Below, piece after piece: positions 45,038 to 53,413 of a stretch of 55,126 bases of DNA. This DNA comes from Candidatus Neomarinimicrobiota bacterium. GTDB taxonomy: Bacteria > Fidelibacterota > UBA2242 > B5-G15. Positions within the stretch are counted from its first letter, which is position 1; every line of letters begins with the position of its first letter. The stretch covers positions 1 to 55,126 of the forward strand of contig JACDNV010000014.1 of assembly GCA_017656425.1 (NCBI GenBank), in the 5' to 3' direction. The position numbers and the translations under genes were made by a program. Under the pieces are notes generated by a model. It saw only the letters and a program-made list of their open reading frames with translations, made no database searches and was not told the DNA's origin.

Positions 45038-45892
45038 ATGTCTATAGGATTCAATAATGACATCGGCAAGCCCAACATTCTATTGTTGGGCTTGTTGGTT
45101 ATATCACTACTTTATGCTGGAGACAAAAAATACTTTATTCTTGACGATATGATAGGGTTGTCACTTGATAAAGATGAAAATAAACAGTTGAAAATTTTCC
45201 CTGAAGATGGTTTCCTGTTAGCAAAGTTTATCAACATTAACGATTCACTGTATGCCATAATTTATTTTGAAAATGCTAATGATTCCCTGATAATCTACAT
45301 TAATCCATATCAGAAATATTTAATAAAGAGCAGAATTAAGGATTATAAGGCGGGGGTAATGAGCGAGACCAATAAGATTATTGATTGTAGTCTACCTGTA
45401 TATGACTGTGGAGTTTTTAATATAAAGGTTAATAATCCAATAAATGTACTAAAGTTTTCGGGAGCCGAATTAACTGGTCTTTTTCATTCTGTAAGTCCAA
45501 CATACTTAAGGATATATTCGAGAGATGAAATAAAAAGGATTGCGCTCAAGGAGATAAAAGAAATAGTTTACTTTAATAAAGATATAGAATATAAAAGATT
45601 TAGGGTTTATTTTTATATGACCCATTCTTTAGCTGGTGCTTTTATGTTTGATAGATTAGGAAAAATTAAAGGATATCCACTTAGCAGTAAGTGGATATAT
45701 AGATCAGCCGGGTTTGCTTTAGGATTTTACTGTGGTTTTAGACTTTATAGGATAATTGATAGAAATTTTATTAAGAAAGTAACTTACTACAACGTTGGAG
45801 TAAAATTTGAAAAAAGGGAAGCATGGCTAAAGAAGAAACTGGACTTTTTTATTGAGAAATTACGAATTGGTAAAAAGGTCAACATATATTAA
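45038..45892 (+). CDS. Exported protein of unknown function
   Basis: 284 residues. Signal-like segment ILLLGLLVISLLYAGDKK about 15 residues in. The rest has no recognised domain; it is rich in aromatic and charged residues, with a possible TM or amphipathic stretch near WIYRSAGFALGFYCGFRLY. There is no clear ribosome site, and the first codons contain a perfect 10-bp hairpin (45068-45093). It begins 3 bases after the FecR/barrel stop. Start uncertain. Confidence 0.45.
   Translation: MSIGFNNDIGKPNILLLGLLVISLLYAGDKKYFILDDMIGLSLDKDENKQLKIFPEDGFLLAKFININDSLYAIIYFENANDSLIIYINPYQKYLIKSRIKDYKAGVMSETNKIIDCSLPVYDCGVFNIKVNNPINVLKFSGAELTGLFHSVSPTYLRIYSRDEIKRIALKEIKEIVYFNKDIEYKRFRVYFYMTHSLAGAFMFDRLGKIKGYPLSSKWIYRSAGFALGFYCGFRLYRIIDRNFIKKVTYYNVGVKFEKREAWLKKKLDFFIEKLRIGKKVNIY
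45068..45093 (+). promoter_or_regulatory. Perfect 10-bp hairpin inside the start region of an exported-protein gene
   Basis: AAGCCCAACA and TGTTGGGCTT flank a 6-base loop. The arms are perfect and GC-richer than their surroundings. The hairpin falls 33-59 bases after the FecR/barrel stop, where an intrinsic terminator would be expected, but no T-run follows. It could be an attenuator, a translation-limiting hairpin or an RNA-processing site between the two genes. Confidence 0.45.
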
Positions 45893-45965
45893 AATAGCCT
45901 GGTTCTATTGCTCATTAAACGTTTGAAATAGGGTTAAAATTTAATAAGTTTATCTTGTTAATTGA

Positions 45966-46038
45966 GGGGCTGTAGCTCAGCTGGGAGAGCGCCAGAATCG
46001 CACTCTGGAGGTCGTGGGTTCGAATCCCATCAGCTCCA
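45966..46038 (+). tRNA. tRNA-Ala (anticodon CGC)
   Basis: Cloverleaf with acceptor GGGGCTG/CAGCTCC, D-arm AGCTCAGCTGGGAGAGC, anticodon stem CCAGA/TCTGG with loop ATCGCAC (anticodon CGC), T-arm GTGGGTTCGAATCCCAT and discriminator A. No CCA encoded. It sits 6 bases before the SRP RNA, so the two are likely processed from one transcript. Confidence 0.95.
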
Positions 46039-46044
46039 CGCTAT

Positions 46045-46330
46045 TTGTTGAGGCTATGCTACACGGGGAGCTAGCGGTGCCCTGTACCTGCAACCCGCTA
46101 CAGCAGGGTGGAAAGCAGGGCTGAGGGTCTGACCCGGTTTGTCTTCTGGCAATATCCGGGCGATGACGTTTACAGACCTGTTCAATGGAGGGTTGATGAA
46201 CCCCGTCAGGCCCGGGAGGGAGCAGCGGTAGTCAACTGCTCCATGTGTTACAGGTATCTGTAAGCCAGCCTTTGGATTTGCCAGAGGATAAGTGCGGGGG
46301 ATTCGAAGCCCTGCTGCATAGCCTCAACAA
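46045..46330 (+). ncRNA. ffs: Signal recognition particle RNA, long (Alu-containing) bacterial type
   Basis: About 286 nt closed by TTGTTGAGGCTATGC and its complement GCATAGCCTCAACAA. The S-domain carries CCCCGTCAGGCCC and GGGAGGGAGCAGCGGTA, matching the Ffh-binding helix 8 consensus with a GGGA (GNRA) tetraloop in place of the usual GGAA. The 5' region (CGGGGAGCTAGCGGTGCCC and CTGTACCTG) is the Alu domain seen in Bacillus and Thermotoga SRP RNAs but missing in E. coli 4.5S RNA. It targets nascent membrane and secreted proteins with Ffh. The dnaX gene follows 17 bases later, a conserved order. Confidence 0.93.
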
Positions 46331-46347
46331 AAATGAAGGTGTAAATT

Positions 46348-47991
46348 ATGGTATATCTGAACTTTGCAAGGAAATATAGACCACAGAATTTTGATGAAAT
46401 AGTTGGACAGGATCACATATGTATTACATTAAAAAATGCGATTAAGAATAACAGAATAGGACATGCTTTTTTATTTACTGGCTCGAGAGGAATTGGGAAA
46501 ACATCGACTGCCAGGATTTTAGCAAAAACTCTAAATTGTAAAAGTCCTAGGGAATATAATCCGTGCAATGAATGTACTAATTGTATAGAAATTACTGAGG
46601 GTAGAAGTCTTGATGTTTTTGAAATCGATGGTGCATCGAATAGAGGAATTGATCAGGTTAGGGATCTCAGAGAAAGCGTTAGATACCCACCGACAAATTC
46701 AAAATATAAGATTTACATAATAGATGAAGTACATATGTTAACAAAAGAGGCTTTTAATGCTTTATTAAAAACTATCGAAGAGCCTCCTCCACATGTGGTA
46801 TTTATTTTTGCAACTACAGAACCTACAAAAATACCGGCTACAATACTCTCCCGTTGTCTTAGATTCGACTTTCATAGAATACCTGTTCAACTGATGGTTG
46901 AACAACTAAAGAAAATTGTAAAAGAGGAAATGTTAAATATAGATGATGATATATTACTCTTAATTGCGAAGAAAGCTGACGGAAGTCTGAGAGATGCTGA
47001 AAGTTTACTCGATCAGGTCGTTTCTTTTTCCAATAAATCACCGAGCATAGTAGAAGTACAGAAAATACTTGGTATAATAGATTCTAGCTATTTCTTTAAA
47101 GCAAGTAAGGCTATTCTATATAATAATCTGAGTCAATTAGTAAAGATAGTTGATGAAGTTTATCAGATGGGATTAAACGTCAATGAGTTTTTAAATGGAT
47201 TGGCTGATCATTTTCGCACATTACTTGCTGTTAATTTATCCGGAATAAATGAAGCTATGGATTTACCTCAGAATTTAAAGGAACAATACCTTGAGGAATC
47301 AAAATTCTGGGAAGCAGCAGACCTCATACGAATAATGAAAATTTTATCGGAATCTATTGCGCAGATAAAATCAATGGAAAATCAGAAGACATATTTGGAA
47401 TTAACTTTACTGAAACTTGGATTAATGGACAAAACTGTTTCAATTACTGAATTATTAAAGACAATAAGTGGAGCGAAAATTCCATCATCTTTAATAAAGA
47501 CGGAAGAAAAAACGCTTGATATTTTTGAACCGGGGAATAAAGCAGAACCAAAAAAGTCGGTTTCAAAAAAAAGGATTACAGAGAATGTTATTACTACAAA
47601 CTCCGAAAAAGATGAAAAGATTTTTAAAGATGGAATAACTATAAAAGAAATAGTTGAAAAATGGCATATAGTCATTGAAAGAATCCATGAGAAAAATCCA
47701 AGCATAGCTAATTTTCTAGAACACGGGAAGCCTGTGAAATTTGAAAATGGAATACTTGAAATACACTTTTCAAAGGATTCTGAATTTCATTTTAAAAATA
47801 TAAAACAACGCAGAGAATCCGTCGAAAAGATAATTAGTCAAGTGTTATCTAAGGAAGTGAGAGTAAAACCTATTATGTCAAAGGATACAACTTCTACTGT
47901 ACCTGATGGGGCAAAGAAATCTATTACGAACATCGTAATGGATGTTTTTGATGGAGAAATAATAGAAAAAAGAGAGGTTAAGGGTGGCTAA
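46348..47991 (+). CDS. dnaX: DNA polymerase III subunits gamma/tau
   Basis: 547 residues. Clamp-loader ATPase: RKYRPQNFDEIVGQDHI, Walker A TGSRGIGKTSTA, a zinc site with C-x8-C-x2-C-x2-C (NCKSPREYNPCNECTNC), Walker B IIDEVHML, ALLKTIEEPP and arginine finger region ILSRCLRF. Domain III ends near residue 360. A low-complexity linker and tau-like C-terminus follow. The linker DNA contains A_AAA_AAG in frame at 47550-47556 and an A8 run at 47565-47572. Minus-one slippage at the heptamer would end at 47615 and give a 422-residue gamma-like product. Overlaps ybaB by 8 bases. Confidence 0.95.
   Translation: MVYLNFARKYRPQNFDEIVGQDHICITLKNAIKNNRIGHAFLFTGSRGIGKTSTARILAKTLNCKSPREYNPCNECTNCIEITEGRSLDVFEIDGASNRGIDQVRDLRESVRYPPTNSKYKIYIIDEVHMLTKEAFNALLKTIEEPPPHVVFIFATTEPTKIPATILSRCLRFDFHRIPVQLMVEQLKKIVKEEMLNIDDDILLLIAKKADGSLRDAESLLDQVVSFSNKSPSIVEVQKILGIIDSSYFFKASKAILYNNLSQLVKIVDEVYQMGLNVNEFLNGLADHFRTLLAVNLSGINEAMDLPQNLKEQYLEESKFWEAADLIRIMKILSESIAQIKSMENQKTYLELTLLKLGLMDKTVSITELLKTISGAKIPSSLIKTEEKTLDIFEPGNKAEPKKSVSKKRITENVITTNSEKDEKIFKDGITIKEIVEKWHIVIERIHEKNPSIANFLEHGKPVKFENGILEIHFSKDSEFHFKNIKQRRESVEKIISQVLSKEVRVKPIMSKDTTSTVPDGAKKSITNIVMDVFDGEIIEKREVKGG
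47550..47572 (+). promoter_or_regulatory. Candidate programmed frameshift/slippage site in dnaX
   Basis: The heptamer A_AAA_AAG in the frame ccA AAA AAG is the one used by E. coli dnaX. An A8 run (47565-47572) follows 8 bases later. Shifted reading stops at TGA 47613-47615 after 19 new codons. A GGGGA lies about 19 bases upstream, further than the optimal stimulator spacing, and I see no strong hairpin downstream. Confidence 0.45.
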
Positions 47992-48319
47992 TTTAAATTT
48001 TGGAAACTTAATGAATCAGATACGAAATATGCAGAAACAGATGGAGAAAATTCAGGAAGAGATGGAATCTGTAGTAGTTGAGGGAAGTGCCGGCGGTGGA
48101 ATGGTTGTGGCTAAAGCAAATGGGAAACAGGAAATCATCTCAATAAAAATTGAACCTGAGATATTGAAAGAGGATGTGGAATTGGTTGAAGAGATGGTTG
48201 TAGCTGCGGTTAATCTGGCACTGAAGAAAGCACAGGAAGTGTATCAAGAGAAAATATCGGAAGTAACCGGTGGAATTTTACCAAATATACCAGGTGGTTT
48301 TAAGATACCGGGCTTATGA
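47984..48319 (+). CDS. YbaB/EbfC family nucleoid-associated protein
   Basis: 111 residues from a GTG start. NQIRNMQKQMEKIQEEMESVVVEGSAGGGMVVAKANGKQEI is the family pattern (shown in parts: QKQMEKIQEEM and GGGMVVAKANG). Dimeric DNA-binding protein. Lies in the conserved dnaX-ybaB-recR order; start overlaps dnaX and stop overlaps recR (ATGA). Confidence 0.93.
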   Translation: MANLNFGNLMNQIRNMQKQMEKIQEEMESVVVEGSAGGGMVVAKANGKQEIISIKIEPEILKEDVELVEEMVVAAVNLALKKAQEVYQEKISEVTGGILPNIPGGFKIPGL

Positions 48320-48909
48320 TATCTTTACCTGAACAACTAAATAGATTAATAGATTTGCTCAGTAAGTTTCCTGGTATTGGGAAAAAAACTGCACAACGCT
48401 TAGCATTTCATATATTAAAAGCACCTAGAGATGAGGCTATTTTACTGGCAAAGACTATCGTTGAGGTCAAAGATAATATAAAGACATGTAGTATATGTTT
48501 CAATATAACGACCACTGACCCATGTCATATCTGTACAAACCCAAAAAGAGATCATTCGATGATATGCGTTGTTCAGGAGGCTATGGATATAATTTCGATA
48601 GAAAAAACGGGATGGTACAATGGACTCTACCATGTACTTGGAGGAGTTATATCACCGCTTGATGGAATCGGCCCTGATGATTTAAATATAAGTGGATTGT
48701 TAAATAGGTTAGATGGAATTAGGGAGATTATCCTGGCACTAAATCCTACAAGGCAGGGAGAAACAACTGCAATTTACCTATCAAGATTGTTGAAACCTAA
48801 AGGGGTAAAAGTAACCAAACTGGCATATGGGTTGCCCATTGGTGTAAATCTTGAATTTGCTGATGAGATGACTTTATTAAAAGCGCTTGAAGGACGTACT
48901 GAAATCTAA
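48316..48909 (+). CDS. recR: Recombination mediator RecR
   Basis: 197 residues. N-terminal helix-hairpin-helix LSKFPGIGKKTAQRLAFHI, zinc finger CSICFNITTTDPCHIC, and Toprim domain starting ICVVQEAMDIISIEKT with HVLGGVISPLDGIGPDDL. Acts with RecO/RecF in gap repair. Stop and pgsA ATG share bases (TAATG). Confidence 0.96.
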   Translation: MISLPEQLNRLIDLLSKFPGIGKKTAQRLAFHILKAPRDEAILLAKTIVEVKDNIKTCSICFNITTTDPCHICTNPKRDHSMICVVQEAMDIISIEKTGWYNGLYHVLGGVISPLDGIGPDDLNISGLLNRLDGIREIILALNPTRQGETTAIYLSRLLKPKGVKVTKLAYGLPIGVNLEFADEMTLLKALEGRTEI

Positions 48910-49511
48910 TGGTGTTTACTGTCCCTAATATAATTACATCACTCAGAATAATTTTAACTCCTATGTATCTATATTTTATCCTTATTCCAAAGCCTATATG
49001 TAGACTTGCCAGTCTTTTAATTTTTACCGTAGCAATTCTGACAGATATAGTTGATGGGTATTATGCTCGTAAATATGGCGAAGTTTCGCGCATTGGAAAG
49101 TTTCTCGATCCCCTCGCTGATAAAATTTTAATAATAAGTGCCTATATATCCTTTACTTTTGTAAATGATTTAATTCCTGTCTGGATGGTAATTCTCATCT
49201 TCATTAGAGATTTGATGGTAACTGGACTGCGTGTGGTCTTCGAAAGGCGTGGTTTTACTTTGGTTACAAGAAAGACAGCCAAATACAAAACAGCCTTTCA
49301 GGGTTTTAATATATTCTTTATCCTTATATACCTTGTTGTCTTAGAATACCTTAATAAAGGGTTTGTAAGTTCTATACTGAATTTTATTGCGAATTACAAC
49401 ATTGTTTACTATATAACTCTAATTGTTACCATTGTTACTGTCCTGACTGGGATCGAATATTTCTATGTAAACTGGCGTCGTCTTATAGCGAGGGGTAATG
49501 AAATTTCTTAA
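48909..49511 (+). CDS. pgsA: CDP-diacylglycerol--glycerol-3-phosphate 3-phosphatidyltransferase
   Basis: 200 residues, about four to five TM segments. The catalytic CDP-alcohol phosphotransferase signature appears as DIVDGYYARKYGE and GKFLDPLADK (DG-x2-AR-x8-G-x3-D-x3-D). VPNIITSLRIILTP at the N-terminus is typical. Makes phosphatidylglycerophosphate at the inner membrane. The next gene, pgpA, overlaps by 14 bases and removes the phosphate, so the pair completes phosphatidylglycerol synthesis. Confidence 0.93.
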   Translation: MVFTVPNIITSLRIILTPMYLYFILIPKPICRLASLLIFTVAILTDIVDGYYARKYGEVSRIGKFLDPLADKILIISAYISFTFVNDLIPVWMVILIFIRDLMVTGLRVVFERRGFTLVTRKTAKYKTAFQGFNIFFILIYLVVLEYLNKGFVSSILNFIANYNIVYYITLIVTIVTVLTGIEYFYVNWRRLIARGNEIS

Positions 49512-49968
49512 ATTCGTTTCGAGGACATTTTCATCATTTTTTGGTATTGGATTTTCACCTGTTGCACCTGGAACAGCGGGGAGTATCGTTGGTGTTGTAG
49601 TATGGTATCTTATGCCGTATAAAACGTTAAAAATTCGCATACCTATATTACTACTATTAATTATTCTGGCAATTATTAGCTCCAGTTTTGAAGAAAAAAA
49701 TAGCAAATTAAAAGACCCATCATATGTTGTAATAGATGAAGTGATTGGCGTGTGGTTATTAATAATAATAACAGGTTGTGTCCATCTTAATAAGAATTAT
49801 ATGAAACTCTTTGTTGCATTTATTCTTTTTAGAATATTTGATGTTATTAAGGTCCCACCAATAAATTATGTTGAGAAGGTAAAAGGTGGGTTTGGGATTG
49901 TATTTGACGATTTAATTGCCTGTATTTACGCAGGTATTTTGACAAATATTATCTTTTTAATTTTATGA
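49498..49968 (+). CDS. pgpA: Phosphatidylglycerophosphatase A
   Basis: 156 residues, membrane. GFSPVAPGTAGSIVG, VVIDEVIGVWLL and LFRIFDVIKVPPIN with GGFGIVFDDLIA are the PgpA motifs; the acidic residues bind Mg2+. GAGGGG in the pgsA end serves as ribosome site. Stop and cinA ATG overlap. Confidence 0.92.
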   Translation: MKFLKFVSRTFSSFFGIGFSPVAPGTAGSIVGVVVWYLMPYKTLKIRIPILLLLIILAIISSSFEEKNSKLKDPSYVVIDEVIGVWLLIIITGCVHLNKNYMKLFVAFILFRIFDVIKVPPINYVEKVKGGFGIVFDDLIACIYAGILTNIIFLIL

Positions 49969-51191
49969 AAGCGGCAATCATCAATATAGGATCAGAATTA
50001 ACTGCTGGTATAATTGAGAATACCAACTCTACCTATATAGCCAGTTTACTTAGTTCACGGGGCATAGATGTGAATGAAATAATAACCATCCCTGATAATG
50101 TTGAAAAGATTGTGTATTATCTAGAGAAATGTAGTGGGAATAGTGATATAACACTGGTAACAGGAGGATTAGGTCCCACCCTTGATGATTGTACAAGGCA
50201 GGCTGTTTCGAAATTTTTGAATAAAGGTTTTGTTTACAATGAGGATATAGCCAGAAAGATAAAAGAGAGGTTTGAAAAAAGAGGAATTGATCTGCCTGAA
50301 TGCAATTTAAAGCAGGCCTTTCAAATAGAGGGCGTTGAAATTCTGGATAATCCAATTGGAACCGCACCGGGTATGAGATTTGAAAAGGAAGGTGCTGTAT
50401 TTTTTATTTGTCCTGGAGTGCCTGCTGAAATGGTATCAATGATTCAAAAATATGTATTACCTTATATCGACGGAAAGGTCAGGGATAGAAGAATAACAAA
50501 AACAATTAAGACCTTTGGTATTCCCGAATCCAAGATATATGAGTTAATAAAGACGGATATGGAAAATTGTCCCAATGTAAAAGTTTCTTTTTTACCACAA
50601 TTTACATCAAATGATATACTTCTATCTGTAAAAGAAAGTAACAAATCTGAATTAGAAAAACTTGTTACAGCTATAAAAAATAAGCTTGGGGACTCAATCT
50701 TCAGTGAGAATGGTGAACCAATTGAGGTGGTAATAGGGAAATTATTAAGAAACAAAAATAAAACTATAGCTGTCGCTGAGTCCTGCACTGGTGGGTTGGT
50801 AGGGGACAGAATCACTACAGTTCCGGGAAGCTCTGATTATTATATCGGTGGTATAATTTCTTACAGTAATGAGGTAAAGATAAGGCAACTTGGGGTAAAA
50901 AGAACCTTCATAGAAAAATATGGAGCTGTTAGTGAAGAAGTGGCAATTGAGATGGCCAGAGGTGTAAAAAAAGTTTTGGGATCAGATATAGGAATCAGTA
51001 CTACTGGTATAGCAGGACCTACTGGAGGATCTGAGAAGAAACCTGTAGGTACAGTATATGTTGGATATTCCGATTTTAAAGGTGATTTAGCAAAAAGATT
51101 TTATTTTAATGTAAATAGACAGCTGAATAAAGCGATGTTTTCGCAGTTTTGTCTTAATCTATTGAGATTAAAATTACTAGAGGAGAGGTAA
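49965..51191 (+). CDS. cinA: CinA family protein, nicotinamide-nucleotide amidohydrolase
   Basis: 408 residues. N-terminal MoCF/COG1058 domain (AAIINIGSELTAGIIENTN, LVTGGLGPTLDDCTR, PIGTAPGMRFE) and C-terminal PncC/CinA deamidase domain (VAESCTGGLVGDRIT, VPGSSDYYIGGIISY, STTGIAGPTGGS). The family combines ADP-ribose pyrophosphatase-like and NMN deamidase activities. The cinA-thpR-recA order is a known bacterial arrangement linking it with DNA uptake and repair genes. Confidence 0.94.
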   Translation: MKAAIINIGSELTAGIIENTNSTYIASLLSSRGIDVNEIITIPDNVEKIVYYLEKCSGNSDITLVTGGLGPTLDDCTRQAVSKFLNKGFVYNEDIARKIKERFEKRGIDLPECNLKQAFQIEGVEILDNPIGTAPGMRFEKEGAVFFICPGVPAEMVSMIQKYVLPYIDGKVRDRRITKTIKTFGIPESKIYELIKTDMENCPNVKVSFLPQFTSNDILLSVKESNKSELEKLVTAIKNKLGDSIFSENGEPIEVVIGKLLRNKNKTIAVAESCTGGLVGDRITTVPGSSDYYIGGIISYSNEVKIRQLGVKRTFIEKYGAVSEEVAIEMARGVKKVLGSDIGISTTGIAGPTGGSEKKPVGTVYVGYSDFKGDLAKRFYFNVNRQLNKAMFSQFCLNLLRLKLLEER

Positions 51192-51194
51192 ATT

Positions 51195-51746
51195 TTGAAA
51201 AGGACGTTTGTAGCTATTCCAATATCAGAAGAGGTAATGGAGCTAATAAAAAGTATCAGGAAAGAGTTTAATCGTCTGGAAAAATTTGTTAGGTTTGTCA
51301 GACCAGAATCTGTCCATATTACATTAAAATTTATTGGTGATACCAATGAATACGATTTTGAGGGAATTGTAAGTAATATTAAAAAGTCAGTCGCAAGTAT
51401 TGTACCTTTTAAAGTAACTATTAACGGAACAGGTGTATTTCCTGATACAAGGAGACCAAGGATTTTCTGGCTTGGCATTATCGAAGGATTAGAAAACTTA
51501 AGAAATATAAGTTTGTCATTAAATCGTGAGTTGGCAAAGATGGGGTTTGAGGAGGAGAAAAGAGAATTTAGAGGACATGTGACAATAGGGCGGGTAAAGA
51601 GACCTCTATTAAACGAGGAGATTAAAAGTTTTATTAATTTCAAGTATGAACCGATTAGCTTTTTTGCAAAAAAGGTTATATTTTATGAAAGTGTATTAAA
51701 GCCAGATGGCGCAAGGTATATACCAATAAGTGTAATTGATATTTAA
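51195..51746 (+). CDS. thpR: RNA 2',3'-cyclic phosphodiesterase
   Basis: 183 residues from a TTG with AGGAGAGG upstream. The two H-x-T-x motifs of the 2H fold are [10 protein letters not shown] and [10 protein letters not shown]. It matches the LigT/ThpR family in length. Lies between cinA and recA. Physiological RNA substrate unknown. Confidence 0.92.
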   Translation: MKRTFVAIPISEEVMELIKSIRKEFNRLEKFVRFVRPESVHITLKFIGDTNEYDFEGIVSNIKKSVASIVPFKVTINGTGVFPDTRRPRIFWLGIIEGLENLRNISLSLNRELAKMGFEEEKREFRGHVTIGRVKRPLLNEEIKSFINFKYEPISFFAKKVIFYESVLKPDGARYIPISVIDI

Positions 51747-51760
51747 AATTGAGGTATAAA

Positions 51761-52792
51761 ATGGAAACAAAAAAAGACGAAAGAAAAGAAAAAGCAATAG
51801 AATTGGCCATAGCCCAGATCGATCGTCAGTTTGGTAAAGGCTCAATAATGAGATTGGGTGACGAGAGAGCACGTGTAAAAATCGATGTGATTCCAACTGG
51901 ATGTTTGTCACTTGATGCAGCGGTAGGTATTGGTGGAATACCAAGAGGAAGAATTACTGAGATATACGGACACGAATCATCAGGAAAGACCACATTAGCA
52001 CTTCACATCATTGCGGAAGCTCAAAAGCAAGGTGGTTATGCGGCATTCATCGATGCGGAGCATGCTCTTGATCCTACGTATGCAGAAAAATTAGGTGTTA
52101 ACATTAAAGACCTGCTAATATCTCAGCCCGACAGTGGTGAACAGGCTCTTGAAATAACAGAGACTCTGGTAAGAAGTGGTGCTATTGATGTGATTGTAAT
52201 TGATTCAGTTGCTGCATTGGTACCGAGAGCAGAGTTGGAAGGAGATATGGGTGACAGCTATATGGGACTACAGGCAAGACTTATGTCACAGGCTCTCAGA
52301 AAACTCGCCGGTGCTGTAAATAAATCCAATACTGCGGTTGTGTTTATTAATCAGGTAAGAGAAAAGATCGGTATAACTTTTGGAAATCCTGAGACAACTA
52401 CAGGTGGTAGGGCATTGAAATTTTACACATCTGTAAGGTTAGAAATTAGAAGGTTAACCTCCATAAAAGAGGGTGATGCTGCGATTGGGACAAGGACAAA
52501 AGTGAAAGTTGTTAAAAATAAATTGGCGCCACCCTTCAGAGAAACAGAGTTTGATATTCTTTATGGAAAAGGTATCAGCTATGAAGGTGATGTACTAGAT
52601 ACTGCGGTTGAGGCTGGTATAATTCAGAAATCGGGATCGTGGTATTCTTATGGTGATGAAAGATTAGGGCAAGGTAGAGAAAATGCGAAGAATTACCTTA
52701 CAGAAAATCCTGAGTTATTTAAAAAGATTGAAGAGCAAGTAAAAGAGTATCTCGGATTAAAGAGGAAACTTGAGAAAGAAAAAGCAGATTAA
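51761..52792 (+). CDS. recA: Recombinase RecA
   Basis: 343 residues from ATG 51761, which has TGAGGT 5 bases upstream (a TTG at 51749 is in frame). [18 protein letters not shown], Walker [50 protein letters not shown] and NQVREKIG are all present. The C-terminal acidic tail is short. No LexA/SOS box was identified upstream. recX follows 3 bases later. Confidence 0.98.
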   Translation: METKKDERKEKAIELAIAQIDRQFGKGSIMRLGDERARVKIDVIPTGCLSLDAAVGIGGIPRGRITEIYGHESSGKTTLALHIIAEAQKQGGYAAFIDAEHALDPTYAEKLGVNIKDLLISQPDSGEQALEITETLVRSGAIDVIVIDSVAALVPRAELEGDMGDSYMGLQARLMSQALRKLAGAVNKSNTAVVFINQVREKIGITFGNPETTTGGRALKFYTSVRLEIRRLTSIKEGDAAIGTRTKVKVVKNKLAPPFRETEFDILYGKGISYEGDVLDTAVEAGIIQKSGSWYSYGDERLGQGRENAKNYLTENPELFKKIEEQVKEYLGLKRKLEKEKAD

Positions 52793-52795
52793 GGC

Positions 52796-53413
52796 ATGTT
52801 CAAAATTTTAAAAATAGAGCAGAATCCTAAAAGACGAGAACTCTTTTATATTTTTTTGAATGATGGCAGAGTACTGGAATTAAAATATCAAACAATTCAA
52901 CATTTTAAGCTGTTTGCTGATGATATTATAACGGAAAAACAATTAAATCTTATAATGTCTCACGATAATTATGAGAGAGCCAAGGATATAGCTCTTAAGT
53001 TTCTTGCTAAAAGGTCAAGAACAAAATATGAGATTTGTAAATATTTAAAGACAAAAGGTTTCCAGAATATGGAAATATTTCGAGTTTTACTTTTTTGTTA
53101 CAATAAAGGTTTAATTAATGATTACGAATATGCTAAAAGATACACACTCGAATGTATTAATAGCAAAAAAGATGGATTATATAAGATAAGAAGAAAGTTG
53201 TTGGAAAAAGGGATATCAAAAAAGACTGTGAATAGAGTATTGAAGGAACTGGTAACTGAAGATAATCAACTGACAAATGCATTTACCCTTGCGCAGAAAA
53301 AACTTAAGCTTTTAAGTGGTAAGTCGAATAAGAAAGAAAAATTATATAGATATTTATTACAGAAAGGGTTTCCAAAGAATGTTATCTTCAAAGCTATCAA
53401 TCATTTTAGTTAG
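52796..53413 (+). CDS. recX: Regulatory protein RecX
   Basis: 205 residues, three-helix repeats: LKFLAKRSRTKYEICKYLKTKG, NDYEYAKRYTLECINSK (both cited in parts: RSRTKYEICKYL and DYEYAKRYTLEC) and KLLEKGISKKTVNRVL. Inhibits or modulates RecA filaments. Position right behind recA fits. Its end overlaps the SagB-type gene by 35 bases. Confidence 0.9.
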   Translation: MFKILKIEQNPKRRELFYIFLNDGRVLELKYQTIQHFKLFADDIITEKQLNLIMSHDNYERAKDIALKFLAKRSRTKYEICKYLKTKGFQNMEIFRVLLFCYNKGLINDYEYAKRYTLECINSKKDGLYKIRRKLLEKGISKKTVNRVLKELVTEDNQLTNAFTLAQKKLKLLSGKSNKKEKLYRYLLQKGFPKNVIFKAINHFS

